This document shows, one piece after another, positions 1 to 10,863 of a DNA stretch of 64,000 nucleotides; the stretch's first letter is position 1; each line of letters begins with the position of its first letter. A program made the translations under genes and the position numbers. This DNA is from Dactylorhiza incarnata (taxonomy: Eukaryota; Streptophyta; Magnoliopsida; Asparagales; Orchidaceae). The notes beneath the pieces were generated by a model. That model saw only the letters and a list, made by a program, of their open reading frames with translations. It ran no database searches and had not been told where the DNA came from. Location: the NCBI GenBank assembly GCA_033032865.1, contig JAWHQI010000019.1, forward strand, positions 14,550,001 through 14,614,000, given 5' to 3'.

Positions 1-1334
1 GAATCTATTCAAGCCAAGCTACTGGACTTCCACCATCGGTCATAATTAATCAACAATCCTATAACAGAAGATTATTTACCATCTCCCCCAAATGGAGATT
101 AGATCATTTCAAGCATCAATGATCACATATATAATTAAAATCCCCTAACAGGGATCTATTTCTCATTCCAAGCATTAATGATCATATATATATAAGTATA
201 TGTATATTGAATTTCCCTGACAGGGAACTAATAAAGGAAATCCCATATGAAATTTAGGCAGCCACCACCTCTCCTTCCATGCACCCTCACAAGGCCACCA
301 CGTCTCACGAAACCAACGTCCCACGTTCGTATTGAAGCGGGGAGTCGATTGGGGGCATTTTCGCGGCGAACGACGCCCTACGGCGAAAACCCTAACGCGG
401 CCTCAACCTACAGAACTTCATTTCGCTCCCAAATCGACTCAATTGAGTTCGATATCTCGCCTAGGGGGTCTAAGATACTAGCACCAAGGGAGAGGGGTCG
501 GAAGTCACCTGAATCCGGGCCGACGATCGCGGCGGCATGACGGCGCTTGGACGAACTCAACTCTTTCCAAGCTAGCTCTTCTTCCAACGGACGTACGAGC
601 TTCTCCACGAATTTTCTTGGCCAAAACCCTAAGTGGGGTGGGGGAGAGCTGGAGACAGAGAATGAGAAAGAGAGGGAGGAAGATGGAGTTCTGGGAAGAA
701 GATGATGAAGAAGAAGAAGTGAAAATGAGATGGCTCGGCCCTTTCTTTTTGGTTTGCATTAATAGGCCTTGGGACTCCAAACATAGGTGTCATCTCCTTA
801 TTGAACTTTATTCCACTGGCTCCCCAAAGATAACATAAACAAAGAGCAGCCAGGCTTTCTTTTTTTTTCTTTCTCGGGAATGTGTTAAGCCTTCCCGTTC
901 GACGTTCGTCGAACGGGAGCAGCTCCCCGTTCGTCGATCGTTGAACGGGAGCTTCTCTAGCTGAGCGCTCCCCGTTCGACATTCGTCGAACGGGAGCAGC
1001 TCCCCGTTCGTCGATCGACGAACGGGAGCTTCTCTAGCTGAGCGCTCCCCGTTCGACATTCGTCGAACGGGAGCAGCTCCCCGTTCATCGATCGACGAAC
1101 GGGAGCTTCTCTAGCTGAGCGCTCCCCGTTCGACATTCGTCGAACGGGAGCAGCTCCCCGTTCGACATTCGTTAAACGGGAGCAGCTCCCCGTTCGTCGA
1201 ACGACGAACGGGATAATTCTCTTAGCGGAGCGCTCCCCGTTCGACATTCGTCGAACGGGAGCTGCTAACCGAGAATTTTTCCAAAACTTAATCAGCAACA
1301 GCAATATCTGCTCCTCCAGGATTGGGATGTTACA
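1..1334 (-). mobile_element. Element K: 5' part of a Tekay-like LTR
   Basis: On the minus strand this stretch begins with a TGTAACATCC terminus at 1334, the same type of start as the 3' LTR of element A at 26966. It also contains a block (about 340-560) that matches 28500-28700 of that LTR in reverse complement, including the shared run CTCTCCCTTGGTGCTAG. The boundary at 1334 is an exact LTR end and no polypurine tract lies outside it. It is therefore the 5' LTR or a solo LTR of a separate Tekay-like element inserted into the copia LTR at 1335. It runs off the left edge of the window. Short open frames within it look like chance frames in LTR DNA. The family assignment is inferred from similarity to A. 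Confidence 0.75.
890..1268. repeat. 77-bp palindromic tandem repeat in LTR K
   Basis: The unit recurs with a 77-bp period: the landmark CTGAGCGCTCCCCGTTCGAC starts at 961, 1038 and 1115, with imperfect units on either side. Each unit holds several nested palindromes built on CGTTCGTCGAACG and ACGGGAGC...GCTCCCGT. The array is CpG-rich and would fold into repeated hairpins. The same core motif recurs in LTRs of other elements in the window. Confidence 0.9.
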
Positions 1335-1664
1335 TTGTTAAGAAGCGTCGAGCCCCTGTACGTTGCTCGACTTCTTCAGATAAAAAACGTCGTGTAAGTG
1401 ATGATTACTCAACGCCTAAGAAGGAGGAGTCGAGAGCTTCAGTCTAAGAAGTATGCGTCGAGTGTCTACATATCGCTCGACGCCCAATTGAAAAAGCGTC
1501 GACAGAGATGCTCAGTGCTCAACGCCTCTTCTACAAATACTCTGAACTGAGGAATATCTTCTACAGCTAGCTAAGCCTTTATTTCTTCAGAAGACATTGA
1601 AGACCGTTGAAGACTTAACGTCATGCTGACGTGGAGGAGCGTAACAGACGTTGCAGATGGCGGG

Positions 1665-1672
1665 TATAAATA
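1665..1672 (+). promoter_or_regulatory. TATA box of LTR J
   Basis: TATAAATA sits about 870 bp before the LTR end, in a GC-richer context (GGCGGGTATAAATAG). This fits the U3/R promoter position of a long copia LTR. The function is inferred from position. Confidence 0.6.
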
Positions 1673-2046
1673 GAAGGCATGACCTATGGGTTATGTAGTT
1701 AGTTGAGTTAGTTTTTTCTATCTTTCGAAAGCCATTATCGTCTCCATCAGTTTGAGGGAAAGTTTGAGAAAGAATCTGGAGAAGTCATCTTCCCTTTCAG
1801 AACCAATCTAACTTGAAGATTTCATTCAGCAATCTGGTGCTGATACATCTTTCTGAAAGTAGAAGATCAAGAAGGAAGAATCTGTCTTCCTAAGAAGAAG
1901 AACAGTCATCACAGCCTGTGGAATCAAGAAGATCATTTGCTGCTGTTGTTCTATTGAAGTTTTCTGTCTGATCTTTTGGGCAGATCAAGAAGACTCAACA
2001 ATCTAAAGAATCTGAGTCTAAGTATTTGTTATTCTCTTTATAAATT

Positions 2047-2300
2047 CCTGTAGGATCTGAGTTGTCAGATCTGAGTGTAGGATCTGTCAAGGATCTGAGT
2101 TGTAAGATCAGGTGTGATCTGAGTTGTAGGATTCAGGGGTGAATCTGAGATGTAGGCCTAGATATAAAGGCTGAGGTAGGATCTGTGAGATCTGAGTTTG
2201 TAGGATCTGCTGAGATCTGAGAGGGTAAGATCTGTGAGATCTGAGACTGTAAGATCTATTGTGATCTGAGTTGTAAGACCTGTTTGTGGTCTGAGATATG
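2047..2300 (+). repeat. Degenerate short repeats (GATCTGAGTTG) in LTR J
   Basis: About a dozen imperfect units of roughly 18-24 bp, each containing GATCTGAG, lie downstream of the TATA box in the probable transcribed part of the LTR. Element E has an array at the same relative position with a quite different unit. The array appears on the minus strand in fragment L in the form GATCTTGAGG. Confidence 0.75.
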
Positions 2301-2534
2301 GAGGAGATATAAACTCTATCTAGCACACTGCTAGAAGGGGAGAAGGGGGAAAGTGGATTACCCAAGATAAGTGGAACCACTATAAAAATCTGTGTCTTTT
2401 TCTGTGTGTGTTCTTATTCTTGAAAGCTCTGATCAGTTTTATTTTGGTTATATTCAAGAACTGCAATAGTTTTTAAAAATAACCTATTCACCCCCCTCTA
2501 GGTGTTTAGCTACCCTTAATTCAAGTCTTTCACA

Positions 2535-4372
2535 GCATCGGGAAGGTTTATAATCTTATTATTGTTGAGATGTCTCCTTAAACCAATCTTCGATCGGTGG
2601 TTTACGTGGACTCGTAAAAAGCACATGTACGAACTAATGTTCATATCACGTGATAATCTATGGATGGTTTAGATTAGTGATGACCCTTCAATAACGTTGA
2701 TACCTTTGATCGTGTTAAGGCACATTGTGATTTGTGCATGAGGGTTAGATACTGGTGATATGTGCGAGCTTACTTAATTAGTAGAATATGAATATGACAC
2801 TGTGACCACAAGTAGTCCTGGAGGATCTTGTAGAGTAATTTCCATGTTTTTGCGCACGCCACTGCACATGAGTTATGATAACTCGGTAGGGGTAGAATTG
2901 ATGGCTTGATGCGGGTTATAAGATAGGGTTATATCTTATGGTGAAACATTGGGAGGCCCGGTCGTTGGGGGCCTTGGATGCTAGTTAGCATCAGTTGAAC
3001 GGGAATGATGTGAAAAGTGAGAAGGCTCTTTCAGTGAGTGCTTGGGTGCTTGATAGCACGGGTGTGCATGGGAATTACATGAATGTGCAAAGTTTACGCA
3101 TGGTGGTGTGTGGATTCTGGTTAGAGGATTACTTGTGGCGGGTCTACGGGCTTGCTGGTCATGACACCGACAGAAGCCGGCGGTAGACGCTAGACCGGTT
3201 GGGTTGGACTCTTGGTGCTCATCTACCCAAGTTTCCTTTTGTGTCCTTGAAGGCTCAGCATGTTGCGAGCAGTACGTAGGGTCTCCACTGTGTGTTCTTA
3301 GCGTCGAGGCGTACAGAGGCCTAGGAGTGGTAGTGTTCATACCCTCCTTGTAGTGGAGGAGCTCGTTCCACTGTCTCCGTCTGGCCACGACAGGAGATGC
3401 CTGAGCGGTTAGCTACCCTTCAAAAAGCGAGAACTAAAGGTCTATGCCGACATAGCTAATATGCATGGGTGAGTCATCATATCATAATCATTGCATTGCA
3501 TTCATCCTTCATAATCATTGCATTGCATTCATCCTTCATAATCATTGCATTGCACCGCATTGGATCCTCATCATATAAACTTGTATGGGCACCTTTATAT
3601 GATGAGTTACCTTCATGTTCAGATCCTTAACTTATAAGCTTGTATGGGCACTCTTATAAGTTAAGTTCAAATTCTGTTATTATATGCTCGACTGCTTATA
3701 CACTGTCGTTGATCATGCTTTCTTATTACTAGCACTTGCTCATATATCCACTGTTATTTATGTACCTGTTAGTTAGAGTTATTGCAAGTACTTGGGTACT
3801 TATACAACCGACATATATGAATAACCATTCCTGTCACCTGCTTTGTATATTATTGCTTATATTGCAGTTTTTCTTCCTTTCCTATCGCCCGGTGCCTTGG
3901 AGTCGTCGGGGGAGCGGATGTGAAGCCACTTAGTCTTTATGACTAACAGTTGTTACGTCCCTCTTTTTAGGAGCGCATCCTGGAGCAGCAGCGCACGGCG
4001 CTAGAGGAGAATAGCCAGGACAGGACGACAGGGCGGGAGGCCACGATACCCTCACTACCGTCTGTGACAGATGTGAGCACAGTTTGAGATGTAGCCCTTG
4101 GGGCATTTAGCTTGATACTCTAATACTTTTGCAGGAGCTCTAGGAGCTTCTTGTCTTTTGTACTTATTTGGACACTTACTTATGTGAATTTATTTATATG
4201 TCTTCTTGCTTTTAAATTATTGATGGGTTGGTGCTGTTCAGTTGGTTTGGCCGGCAGGATAAGGCATCTTGTGGAGGAGGCTAGCTCGTGTCCTGGCGCT
4301 CCCGCAAGGCGGTTGTCCTGGGCATAAGACTCCCCTCGGCCGTGTCGTGTGTTCCAGGAGGGGGATCTTGCA
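2535..4372 (+). mobile_element. Element A: 3' part of the 5' LTR
   Basis: This is colinear with 29050-30881 of the A 3' LTR, from GCATCGGGAAGG to the terminal GGGGATCTTGCA, with scattered substitutions. It is followed directly by a primer-binding-site-like sequence, so it is the 5' LTR. Its first ~2 kb is missing because copia LTR J intervenes at 2534/2535. At 3482-3555 there are three ~28-bp direct repeats containing ATAATCATTGCATTGCA, which are also present in the other LTR copy. Nothing else is recognised in this stretch. Confidence 0.85.
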
Positions 4373-4520
4373 AATGGTATCAGCTTGCAATGATCCTGAA
4401 ATAAAGAAGTCCATTCTCGCATGGTATACCCCTCTCACCTCTTCAGTTTGAGGACAAACTGAATGAGCGGAAGCAGTGGTGTGCCCATGTGTAATTCGCA
4501 TTAAGTATGTCTATTGTCTT
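4373..4520 (+). other. Primer binding site and leader of element A
   Basis: TGGTATCAG at 4375-4383, two bases after the LTR end, matches the start of the tRNA-iMet-complementary primer site used by many plant LTR elements (usual form TGGTATCAGAGC). The later bases diverge. The leader continues to 4520, is interrupted by element B, and resumes at 22279. Confidence 0.7.
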
Positions 4521-6323
4521 TGATGATTTACTCGGATTGTTTCTTCTTTTAAATTAATTTGGTTTACGCAACCTTTATATGATGAGATTGAGTTAGGCGG
4601 GTGTTTTCAAAGAGTTTCGCAAGTATTCCTACTTTGAGAAACTAACCGTTATCCTATTGAAAGATAGAAGTAACGGTCTTTTTCTTCTTTCGAAATATCG
4701 ACGATTACACCCTGACTACAATGCCAAATTCTATTGATTTTTAAAATAGCAAAGGAGAGTTTTGCAAGTTTCGGATTTGAAAAGTGTTTGTTTAAATTTT
4801 AATCCAAATTAACCATATAATAAATGCAAGTATACTTTATCGTGAGTAATACAGGATATTTTGTTTTAGAAAATATCGAGGTCGTATATTTCTGCGGATT
4901 GTGTTGATTATACTACTTTGAGGAACGAACTATTATTTTATCGGAATAAGTTTTTAGTGTGGGTTAAAAAAAAGATAATAAGCGTATAACTAGAGTTCTA
5001 AACGATGATAAAAATAGCGCCCGATGTCGAATTACCTTGAGACGAAAATAGTATTTTTTAGAAGTAAAAGAGATGACTTTTTAAAACATTAAAACAGCTT
5101 GGCCGTGGAGGTTCCATAATTATGAATGCTCCTCTCCAGGGTACGCCCACCTGAGATTATGAATATTCGACCAAAATCTCATTCTATAATCGAATCTTCT
5201 TAATACTCGCTTTATGTTATGAACCCCGCTATTGGGTTTTTACTTCCAATTCGGGAGACTTACCTCATCCTCTCTCGAGGGTAGAGCGCACTTCTCTTTA
5301 CCCATGAGCGATCAGTCCGTAAGCACGAGCCTCTCGGCTAACTAGTGTACGGAGACGGAAATGAAAACCAAACATCGATTATGTGGCTCCACTCAACGTT
5401 ATTCTCGGGTAAACCTTAAGCGTTATTAATTATTTTAGAAAGAGATGTTTTATTTTTAGAAAAACTATTTTTGGGTCTCAATGCTCTTCGACATCGTGCG
5501 CTAAAGGAAATTAGCCACTCATCGGAATGGGGACGGCATAATTAAGACAATACATGTTTAATAACTTAAGCGAATATAAGCGGATAAAAAGGGGAATAAA
5601 AAGACTTATATAAAAGCAGTAATAGTATCCGTCTCAACCGTCTTAAACAAGCGCTAAAGGAAATTAGCCTCTTATCCAGAACGGGGTGGTACAGAAATGA
5701 AAAGACATATAAAGGTGTAGAAATAATATCCGTCCCAACCATCTAAAATAAGTGCTAAAGGAAATTAGCCTCTTATTCAAGATGGGGGTGGTATAAACAG
5801 TTATATAAGGACTGAAATAAAGCTAAGTTACAAAAAAAGAAAAACACTATCTCATATACGCACGCACTCTACTTGCAATAAAAAGACTGAATCGAAAGAA
5901 AGCGTTTAAACGAAAGCGATAAATAAAGTATTAAAGAAAGCGATAAACTATTTTTATGAAAGCAATAAACTAAGTTATGAAAGCAATAAAGTTATACCTA
6001 TACACACACGCACACTTGCATAAATAAAAAAGAATGATCCAAATGAGAAAACAACATTTTATTTCTAAAATAAGCATTACAACTAGACTAAAAAGGCGAA
6101 AATTACAAACGAACATAAACTTAATTGCATAAACAGAACTCACATTCACTCAAAAGAACTCAAAAACACTAACAAGCACCCAAAATTTGGATGAGATTTA
6201 CTTCAGCCGAGCCCCTCTATTTATAGGCAAAATTTTATTTTTACACGCCCTAGGTCACGGGAATGTCTTGTGTGTCATGGTCGTGACGTAGGGTGTGACA
6301 TTTGCGCGTGCTTTAGGGGTCGT
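4521..6323 (-). mobile_element. Element B 3' LTR, outer portion
   Basis: Matches 19738-21540 of the other B LTR almost base for base, with a few percent visible differences. It contains three ~100-bp direct repeats around the motif GCTAAAGGAAATTAGCC (about 5504, 5653, 5754). On the minus strand TATAAATA (plus-strand 6220-6227) marks the likely promoter. The LTR is interrupted at 6323 by element C and resumes at 12337. Confidence 0.92.
6220..6227 (-). promoter_or_regulatory. TATA box of B 3' LTR
   Basis: TATAAATA on the minus strand, conserved at 21438-21445 in the other LTR copy, downstream (in element orientation) of the TTCGTCGAA repeat array. This is the U3/R arrangement expected of an LTR promoter. 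Confidence 0.6.
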
Positions 6324-6689
6324 TGATGAGTCCCATTTATCTACACATATATGGACTCATCTGGGCCGTATTTCTAGTCGATGCACCACATTTTAGGCAT
6401 TCTTACGATCATATTTGTTATTCCCTGCTAGGTGCACTCTTAGGCCTATTTCGGTGTGCATTTGCGCTCCTTGTTATTGGGGGTAAGCACATGGTGCTCC
6501 CCAATCCTTTTTCTGTGTTTATTTGGTGTTGGAGGGGTATTCTCAGCTGGTATGTCTTATGTGCAGGTGGCCGGATCGTCCCGTTTTCCCCCAAAATTTA
6601 TGTATGTGCATTTCGCACGGTCGTGCATTTCCATGACGCACGAATGGTTGCGATCGTGCGTCTGTATCTGGGCAGAAAAAGGACAATCT

Positions 6690-6930
6690 GAGTTTAGTCG
6701 TGCGTTTTTACGCACGGGCGGATTTGCCCGTGCGTGAGTAAAATGCACGGTCGACCTGTTTCCTCCTGTTTTTAGTCATTCTAAATTTACCCGTGCATTT
6801 TTACGCACGGGCGGATTTGCCCGTGCGTGAGTAAAACGCACGGGCGGCGCAGCGTCTCCCTCAAGTCAGAATTTATCATTTAATAATGCACGGTTCACGC
6901 ACGGTCGTGCGTTCGACCGTGCGTGACCAT
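6690..6930. repeat. Hairpin-forming CGCACGG inverted repeats
   Basis: Twice within about 70 bp the sequence reads TTTTTACGCACGGGCGGATT followed by TGCCCGTGCGTGAGTAAAA, giving stems of more than 15 bp. Further GCACGGTCGTGCG palindromes follow. The block is repeated in the 3' LTR at 11230-11460. It lies immediately upstream of the TATA box, so it is probably U3 regulatory DNA. Confidence 0.85.
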
Positions 6931-6946
6931 TTTTCTTCCTGTTTAG

Positions 6947-6954
6947 TATATAAA
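6947..6954 (+). promoter_or_regulatory. TATA box of C 5' LTR
   Basis: TATATAAA in the context TTTAGTATATAAAGCAGG, conserved at 11487-11494 in the 3' LTR, just downstream of the hairpin block. Confidence 0.65.
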
Positions 6955-7799
6955 GCAGGATAAGCCGCAGTCAACGAGAGACCCCTTCGGGGAGAGGGAA
7001 ATCAGGTCCTTCCCGCCGTTTCTGAGGTCTGAAGGCTTCTCTTTCACCTCCACCACCAAGGATACCATTTTTCGGCGATTTCTTCCACCATTCTTCCATA
7101 CGGGAGCGTTAGCAAGCATTCTCCGCCATTAGTTCAAGCATTCCTCATCGTGGGAAGCCATAGAAGTGCTGCAAATCATTGGAGCGGTGACAGCCTGCTT
7201 CGAGTCCGCACACCATCTGAGGGCCGAGCCTGGAGAGAGCCCGACAACCTCTCATTCCGGTCGAGAATCCAAGATGCGGTGATATCTTCTGTTTGGTCCT
7301 CTCAAAAACTTGATGCTTGTGTTTTCTCTTAGTGTGTTGTAATGAACTATTGTTAGAGTAATGATTTAAATCCTTGCTTGTTCATGTGCAATGACGCTGT
7401 GGTATGAGAATAGCTTTTCCTTCTTGTTGTGATTTTCTGAGTCCTTTGTGTGAGAAGCCACCTAGCAATTGCTAGTGGTGATGTTTGTGAAGAGGTGTGC
7501 GACCCTCATTCGTCACAGTACCTTCCGTCCACGCGCCACCTGAAGCACGGCATCGCGGCCTTTGCATCCATCCCGCCTTGTGAAGCGGAGTTTTGACCCG
7601 CCTCTCTCATTTCCGCACTAGCTTAGGAAACCAATCACAAAGTCCTTGTTGTTATTTTCTTTGCTCGTATAACAATCGATTCACCACGCGTTTCGTTCAC
7701 CAGAACCTGCATTCCTTGAGAGACGATATTCGGGGAAGCGATTCCCAAATTTATTACTTGACAGCGACCGATGCACTTGCCGAATACGCATCAAGTTTT

Positions 7800-7817
7800 T
7801 GGCGCCGTTGCCGGGGA
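7800..7817 (+). other. Primer binding site (tRNA-Asp) of C
   Basis: TGGCGCCGTTGCCGGGGA, seven bases after the LTR end, is complementary to the 3' end of plant tRNA-Asp including CCA. It is the standard primer site of Athila-type elements and is also present in element B (19713-19730, minus). Confidence 0.9.
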
Positions 7818-7981
7818 ATGCAGGCGTGATGAGATTTTGGTTGTGAATCGATTGTTTTCGATTGGGTCTTTTATTCTTTTTAATTTACTCTTTTTCATGC
7901 TATTTTCTTCTTCTATATCATGTGGGCACATTTGAATATCTGATGTCGTTGGTGTGGGGACACATCTCACGCTAGTGATAG

Positions 7982-8797
7982 GTGTCCAAAGAGTATGGTG
8001 TTGTTCAGAAACCATACGGGTCCCATAAATCTTTTGGCTCCTCTACTGTGCCTCCGATGTTGCACTATTACGCGGCTACCGCACCTTACGTGCCGACAAA
8101 GCCGGTAAAGCAGTGTTTATTTTGCAAAAGTAGAGAGCACGCCTTGAAGGACTGTGCGGATTATCTTCGCCAATTGGCGGATGACGATGAGCCGGATATC
8201 CGGATCGTCTCGTCCTCAAATTCAGCGAACACAGCTCCTTCCTCTGGTTACGTGTCCCTTCCACCTTCACTGCTTGAAGTTTCTGGAATCGACACGTGCA
8301 TCAGTGCCCCTCATGACTCTGTTTCTGATGCGACCCCCCATACCTATTCGGTTCACGTACCACTTTGCATGGATTTGTGCCCTTGTGTGGAGAGTGGGCC
8401 CGAACTCTCAAGTGGCACGTCTTCTCCCACAACACACGAATCTACATCAATTTCTGATATTGTCATTGAGGTCAATTTGCAGGATGTTGCAGACCTGCGC
8501 GGTGTCGTGCCCACTCTCATGAAGGAGGACAGTCTCGATTGTGCTGAAGCAAACGTTTCGGTCCAGTGCGAGGAAGTCCAAGTGATAGAGGAGGCCATTG
8601 CGTGCGCTACTGAGTCTAGTGAAATCTTCGATGATGTCATCAGTTTGTCTTTGCCGCACCCTATGGGGGATGAAGCCGGGATTATCCCCTCAAATGAGAT
8701 TTCTTTTAGTTTTTCTTCCAATTTATTTCCTGACCCCCTTCTTTATGTACAAGGATGCAGGATGCCCCTCCTCCGGTTGATCAGACCTTATGCATAG
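7982..8797 (+). pseudogene. Gag-derived CCHC-knuckle reading frame of C
   Basis: An open frame of about 271 codons without a clear ATG start. Near its beginning it carries a retroviral-type zinc knuckle, CLFCKSREHALKDC (C45, C48, H53, C58 in this frame; CX2CX4HX4C), which binds nucleic acid in Gag nucleocapsids. The rest is rich in Ser, Thr, Asp and Glu and I do not recognise it. The frame stops at 8797. Another frame (8755-8976) continues with an acidic stretch and a basic end (EEKKRAKKRRFG), so a single frameshift near 8760-8795 may have split one protein of about 330 residues. No capsid domain precedes the knuckle. It could be the relic of a truncated gag or a diverged short Gag. Retroelement origin is well supported; function is not. 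Confidence 0.6.
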
Positions 8798-8976
8798 AAG
8801 AGCCGAAAGCCTGGCGGGATGAGGAAGGTATAGTGAAGAAACATCTTGTTTCCTCATCATCGTTGGTGCTTCCCTTTGAGGATTGGTTACAAGGGGGCAA
8901 GCGGTTCTTCTTTGAAGACATAATACTGGAGGAGAAGAAGAGAGCGAAAAAGAGGAGATTTGGGGTTGGAGGATGA

Positions 8977-10863
8977 GCATCCTACTAAATTTCCGCCCCT
9001 ACTATCAGGTCCCTGGACCTTTCTCTTTCATCAGTTGTTACTACTTCAAATCAGCTTATAGCTGATTTATTTTGAGCTTGTAATAATAATTAGGATTTAT
9101 TAACTTGCGTATTCCTAGACTTTATAAACTGCTTAATACAGGTATTTGGTCCACCTTAAGGACGGTAAACAAAAGGGCTTATGGGAGACAACCCATGGGA
9201 ACCACCCGGTTCCGCTTGCTTGCTTTAATTTCTATTATGTTCTGTTTGTTTTTTGCTTTGGTGCTAACGTTGCAGGTATGGCGACATTTTTGTCAGACCC
9301 ATTTATGCTAGCTCTCGCATGGTGGATGCGGAAGGAGAAAAATTTAAAGAAAGAACTACCGCACTTCTGGCATGCTCATTTATGAGCATAGGTCCACTCT
9401 ACCCCTATTCTCCTTATTCCAGAATTCCCTATTTTATTTAGTTTTGATCAAGTCTGGGGGAGGGATCGAGCTATGCACGTGCACACACTTTGTATAGCAT
9501 GTTAGAATGTGCTGAGTTAGGATTTATCATTTTGTTGCACACACTGCGTACACTTGCACCTAGTACACATGCACTTGATCATGCGTGCTTATTGGGTATT
9601 GCTGCGAGGTTCCCCGCTCGTAAGAATTGGATTGTTAGTGTAGGAGTGAAGGGTGGAGAAAAATGTCGACTCGAGTAGTGCTCTAGTCGAGTGCTCCCGT
9701 CACGCCTAGAAATTCAATTAGAGTAGAATAAAATTCAATGTTGTAATTTAAGTATTTCTATTATAGTAGCTGCAATTTATTTCACTTTAGTGGTGAATCC
9801 GGTGAATCCAACGGTAGCATAGGGTCGAGTGTAGATGGACTAGTAGTAGCTTACTAGGGTCGGAAGGAAGGACAACCTTTCTCGGTGGCTAGAACTTGCA
9901 CTAGGCAACTCTTGAAACGATTGCGTTGAAGTACTCGTTATAAAGTGTGATATAGGCCATTCCATGATCCGTTTGTGCTTTTGAAATCCTTACCAATGTA
10001 ATCACCTTTGCAAGCCCACTTGAGCCTACCTTTCCTCCTTGTTTAGCTCCACCAAAATGTCACTAAAGCCATACGGCCAAACCCATTTTCGCACTAACAA
10101 ATGAGCTGATAGAAAATTATATATCTATCATGTTTGGTGTCATCTCCGTGTTGTATGATAGCTTTAAAGAAGCTGAAGGAGAAGTTTTAGTGTGCCTACA
10201 AAAGAAATTCTGTCGAGAAAAGAAAAAAAAAGAGAAAAAGAAGAAAAATTGTTCAAAATGAACTTTCAATTACATTCTCTCTACAGAGACAAAGTATGAT
10301 TGTCTTAGCACGCACCTAGTGTTCAGTTGAAGTTTGGGGGTGTTGTGTACTTCTTGAAAATGTTGTATTGGTGATTGTAATTCTCTTGAGTGCTCAGTTA
10401 TGTTGAATGCGATTCCCATCGTCCTTCTACTTATCTAGCCTAAACTCAACCTAAGCCCAATCCTAACCCATAAGTCCTATTGATTTTAGATACGAGTCGT
10501 CTCATGCAGTAGAGAGAGTGCGAACGTGCAAGCCTATGGACACCGACTTTGATGGATTTCTTAGGAGTTTGTCCCGAGCTTTGATTCGAGTAAAACTCTA
10601 CTCATTAGTCACGCTATTTTCCCTTTTGCGCGACCGAAAGATTCACCGGGATTCACCATCCAAGTAAATTAGATTTCAAATTACTGTTTTAGAAATAGAT
10701 AAATATAATTTTGAGTTAAATTCTATACTAATGTATTTCTACGCCCGTGAGCATGCGACTTCGCATGAGTCTCCACCACTCAATCATACTCTAACATCCA
10801 ATTGTTCCGATAGGAGAGCGAAGTAGTTTGCCCGAGACGTGCAAATGAGTAAGTCTGGGGGTG
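8977..10863 (+). other. Element C non-coding 3' region and polypurine tracts
   Basis: No supported gene. A short stretch at 9162-9225 resembles the conserved region after integrase in Athila elements. Three polypurine-tract-like sequences occur: AAGTCTGGGGGAGGG (9450), AAGTTTGGGGGTG (10331) and AAGTCTGGGGGTG (10851-10863). Only the last abuts an LTR and is the functional-position tract. The short open frames at 9105-9385 and 9490-9678 have no recognisable features. Confidence 0.75.

Larger units (their letters stand above)
1335..2534 (+). mobile_element. Element J: SIRE-like copia LTR, 3' part
   Basis: The segment ends in CTTTCACA at 2534, just after a CACCCCCCTCTAGGTG motif (2489-2504). That motif also closes the LTRs of element E. 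The stretch AGCACACTGCTAGAAGGGG (about 2321) matches the corresponding part of the E LTR (AGCACACCGCTAGG, about 56857). A TATA box lies at 1665-1672. The 5' part of the LTR is missing because K is inserted at 1334/1335. Right of 2534 the A LTR resumes. J is a solo LTR or LTR remnant inserted into the 5' LTR of A. CGTCGA/TCGACG motifs are scattered through 1343-1500. Confidence 0.75.
6324..7793 (+). repeat. Element C 5' LTR
   Basis: TG...CA ended and 1470 bp long. At 6690-6910 it holds inverted repeats built on CGTGCGT/ACGCACGG, for example two copies of ACGCACGGGCGGATTTGCCC. TATATAAA lies at 6947-6954. Open frames at 6323-6748 run through these palindromes and are not genes. Confidence 0.92.

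Noticed and set aside
247..540. Open frame of 97 codons near the window start
   Set aside because: Lies in LTR K and matches the reverse complement of LTR A; no protein features.
890..1268. CRISPR-like regular repeats
   Set aside because: Period and palindromes look array-like, but there are no unique spacers and the setting is a plant LTR.
2981..3388. Minus-strand 135-codon open frame, with a similar one at 29495-29854
   Set aside because: Both copies are in the same position of the A LTRs; no conserved domain, and frame length is explained by shared LTR sequence.
3390..3470. Possible tRNA (GCCTGAGCGGTTAGCTACCC)
   Set aside because: No cloverleaf arms or anticodon loop could be assembled; it lies inside an LTR and is repeated at about 29910.
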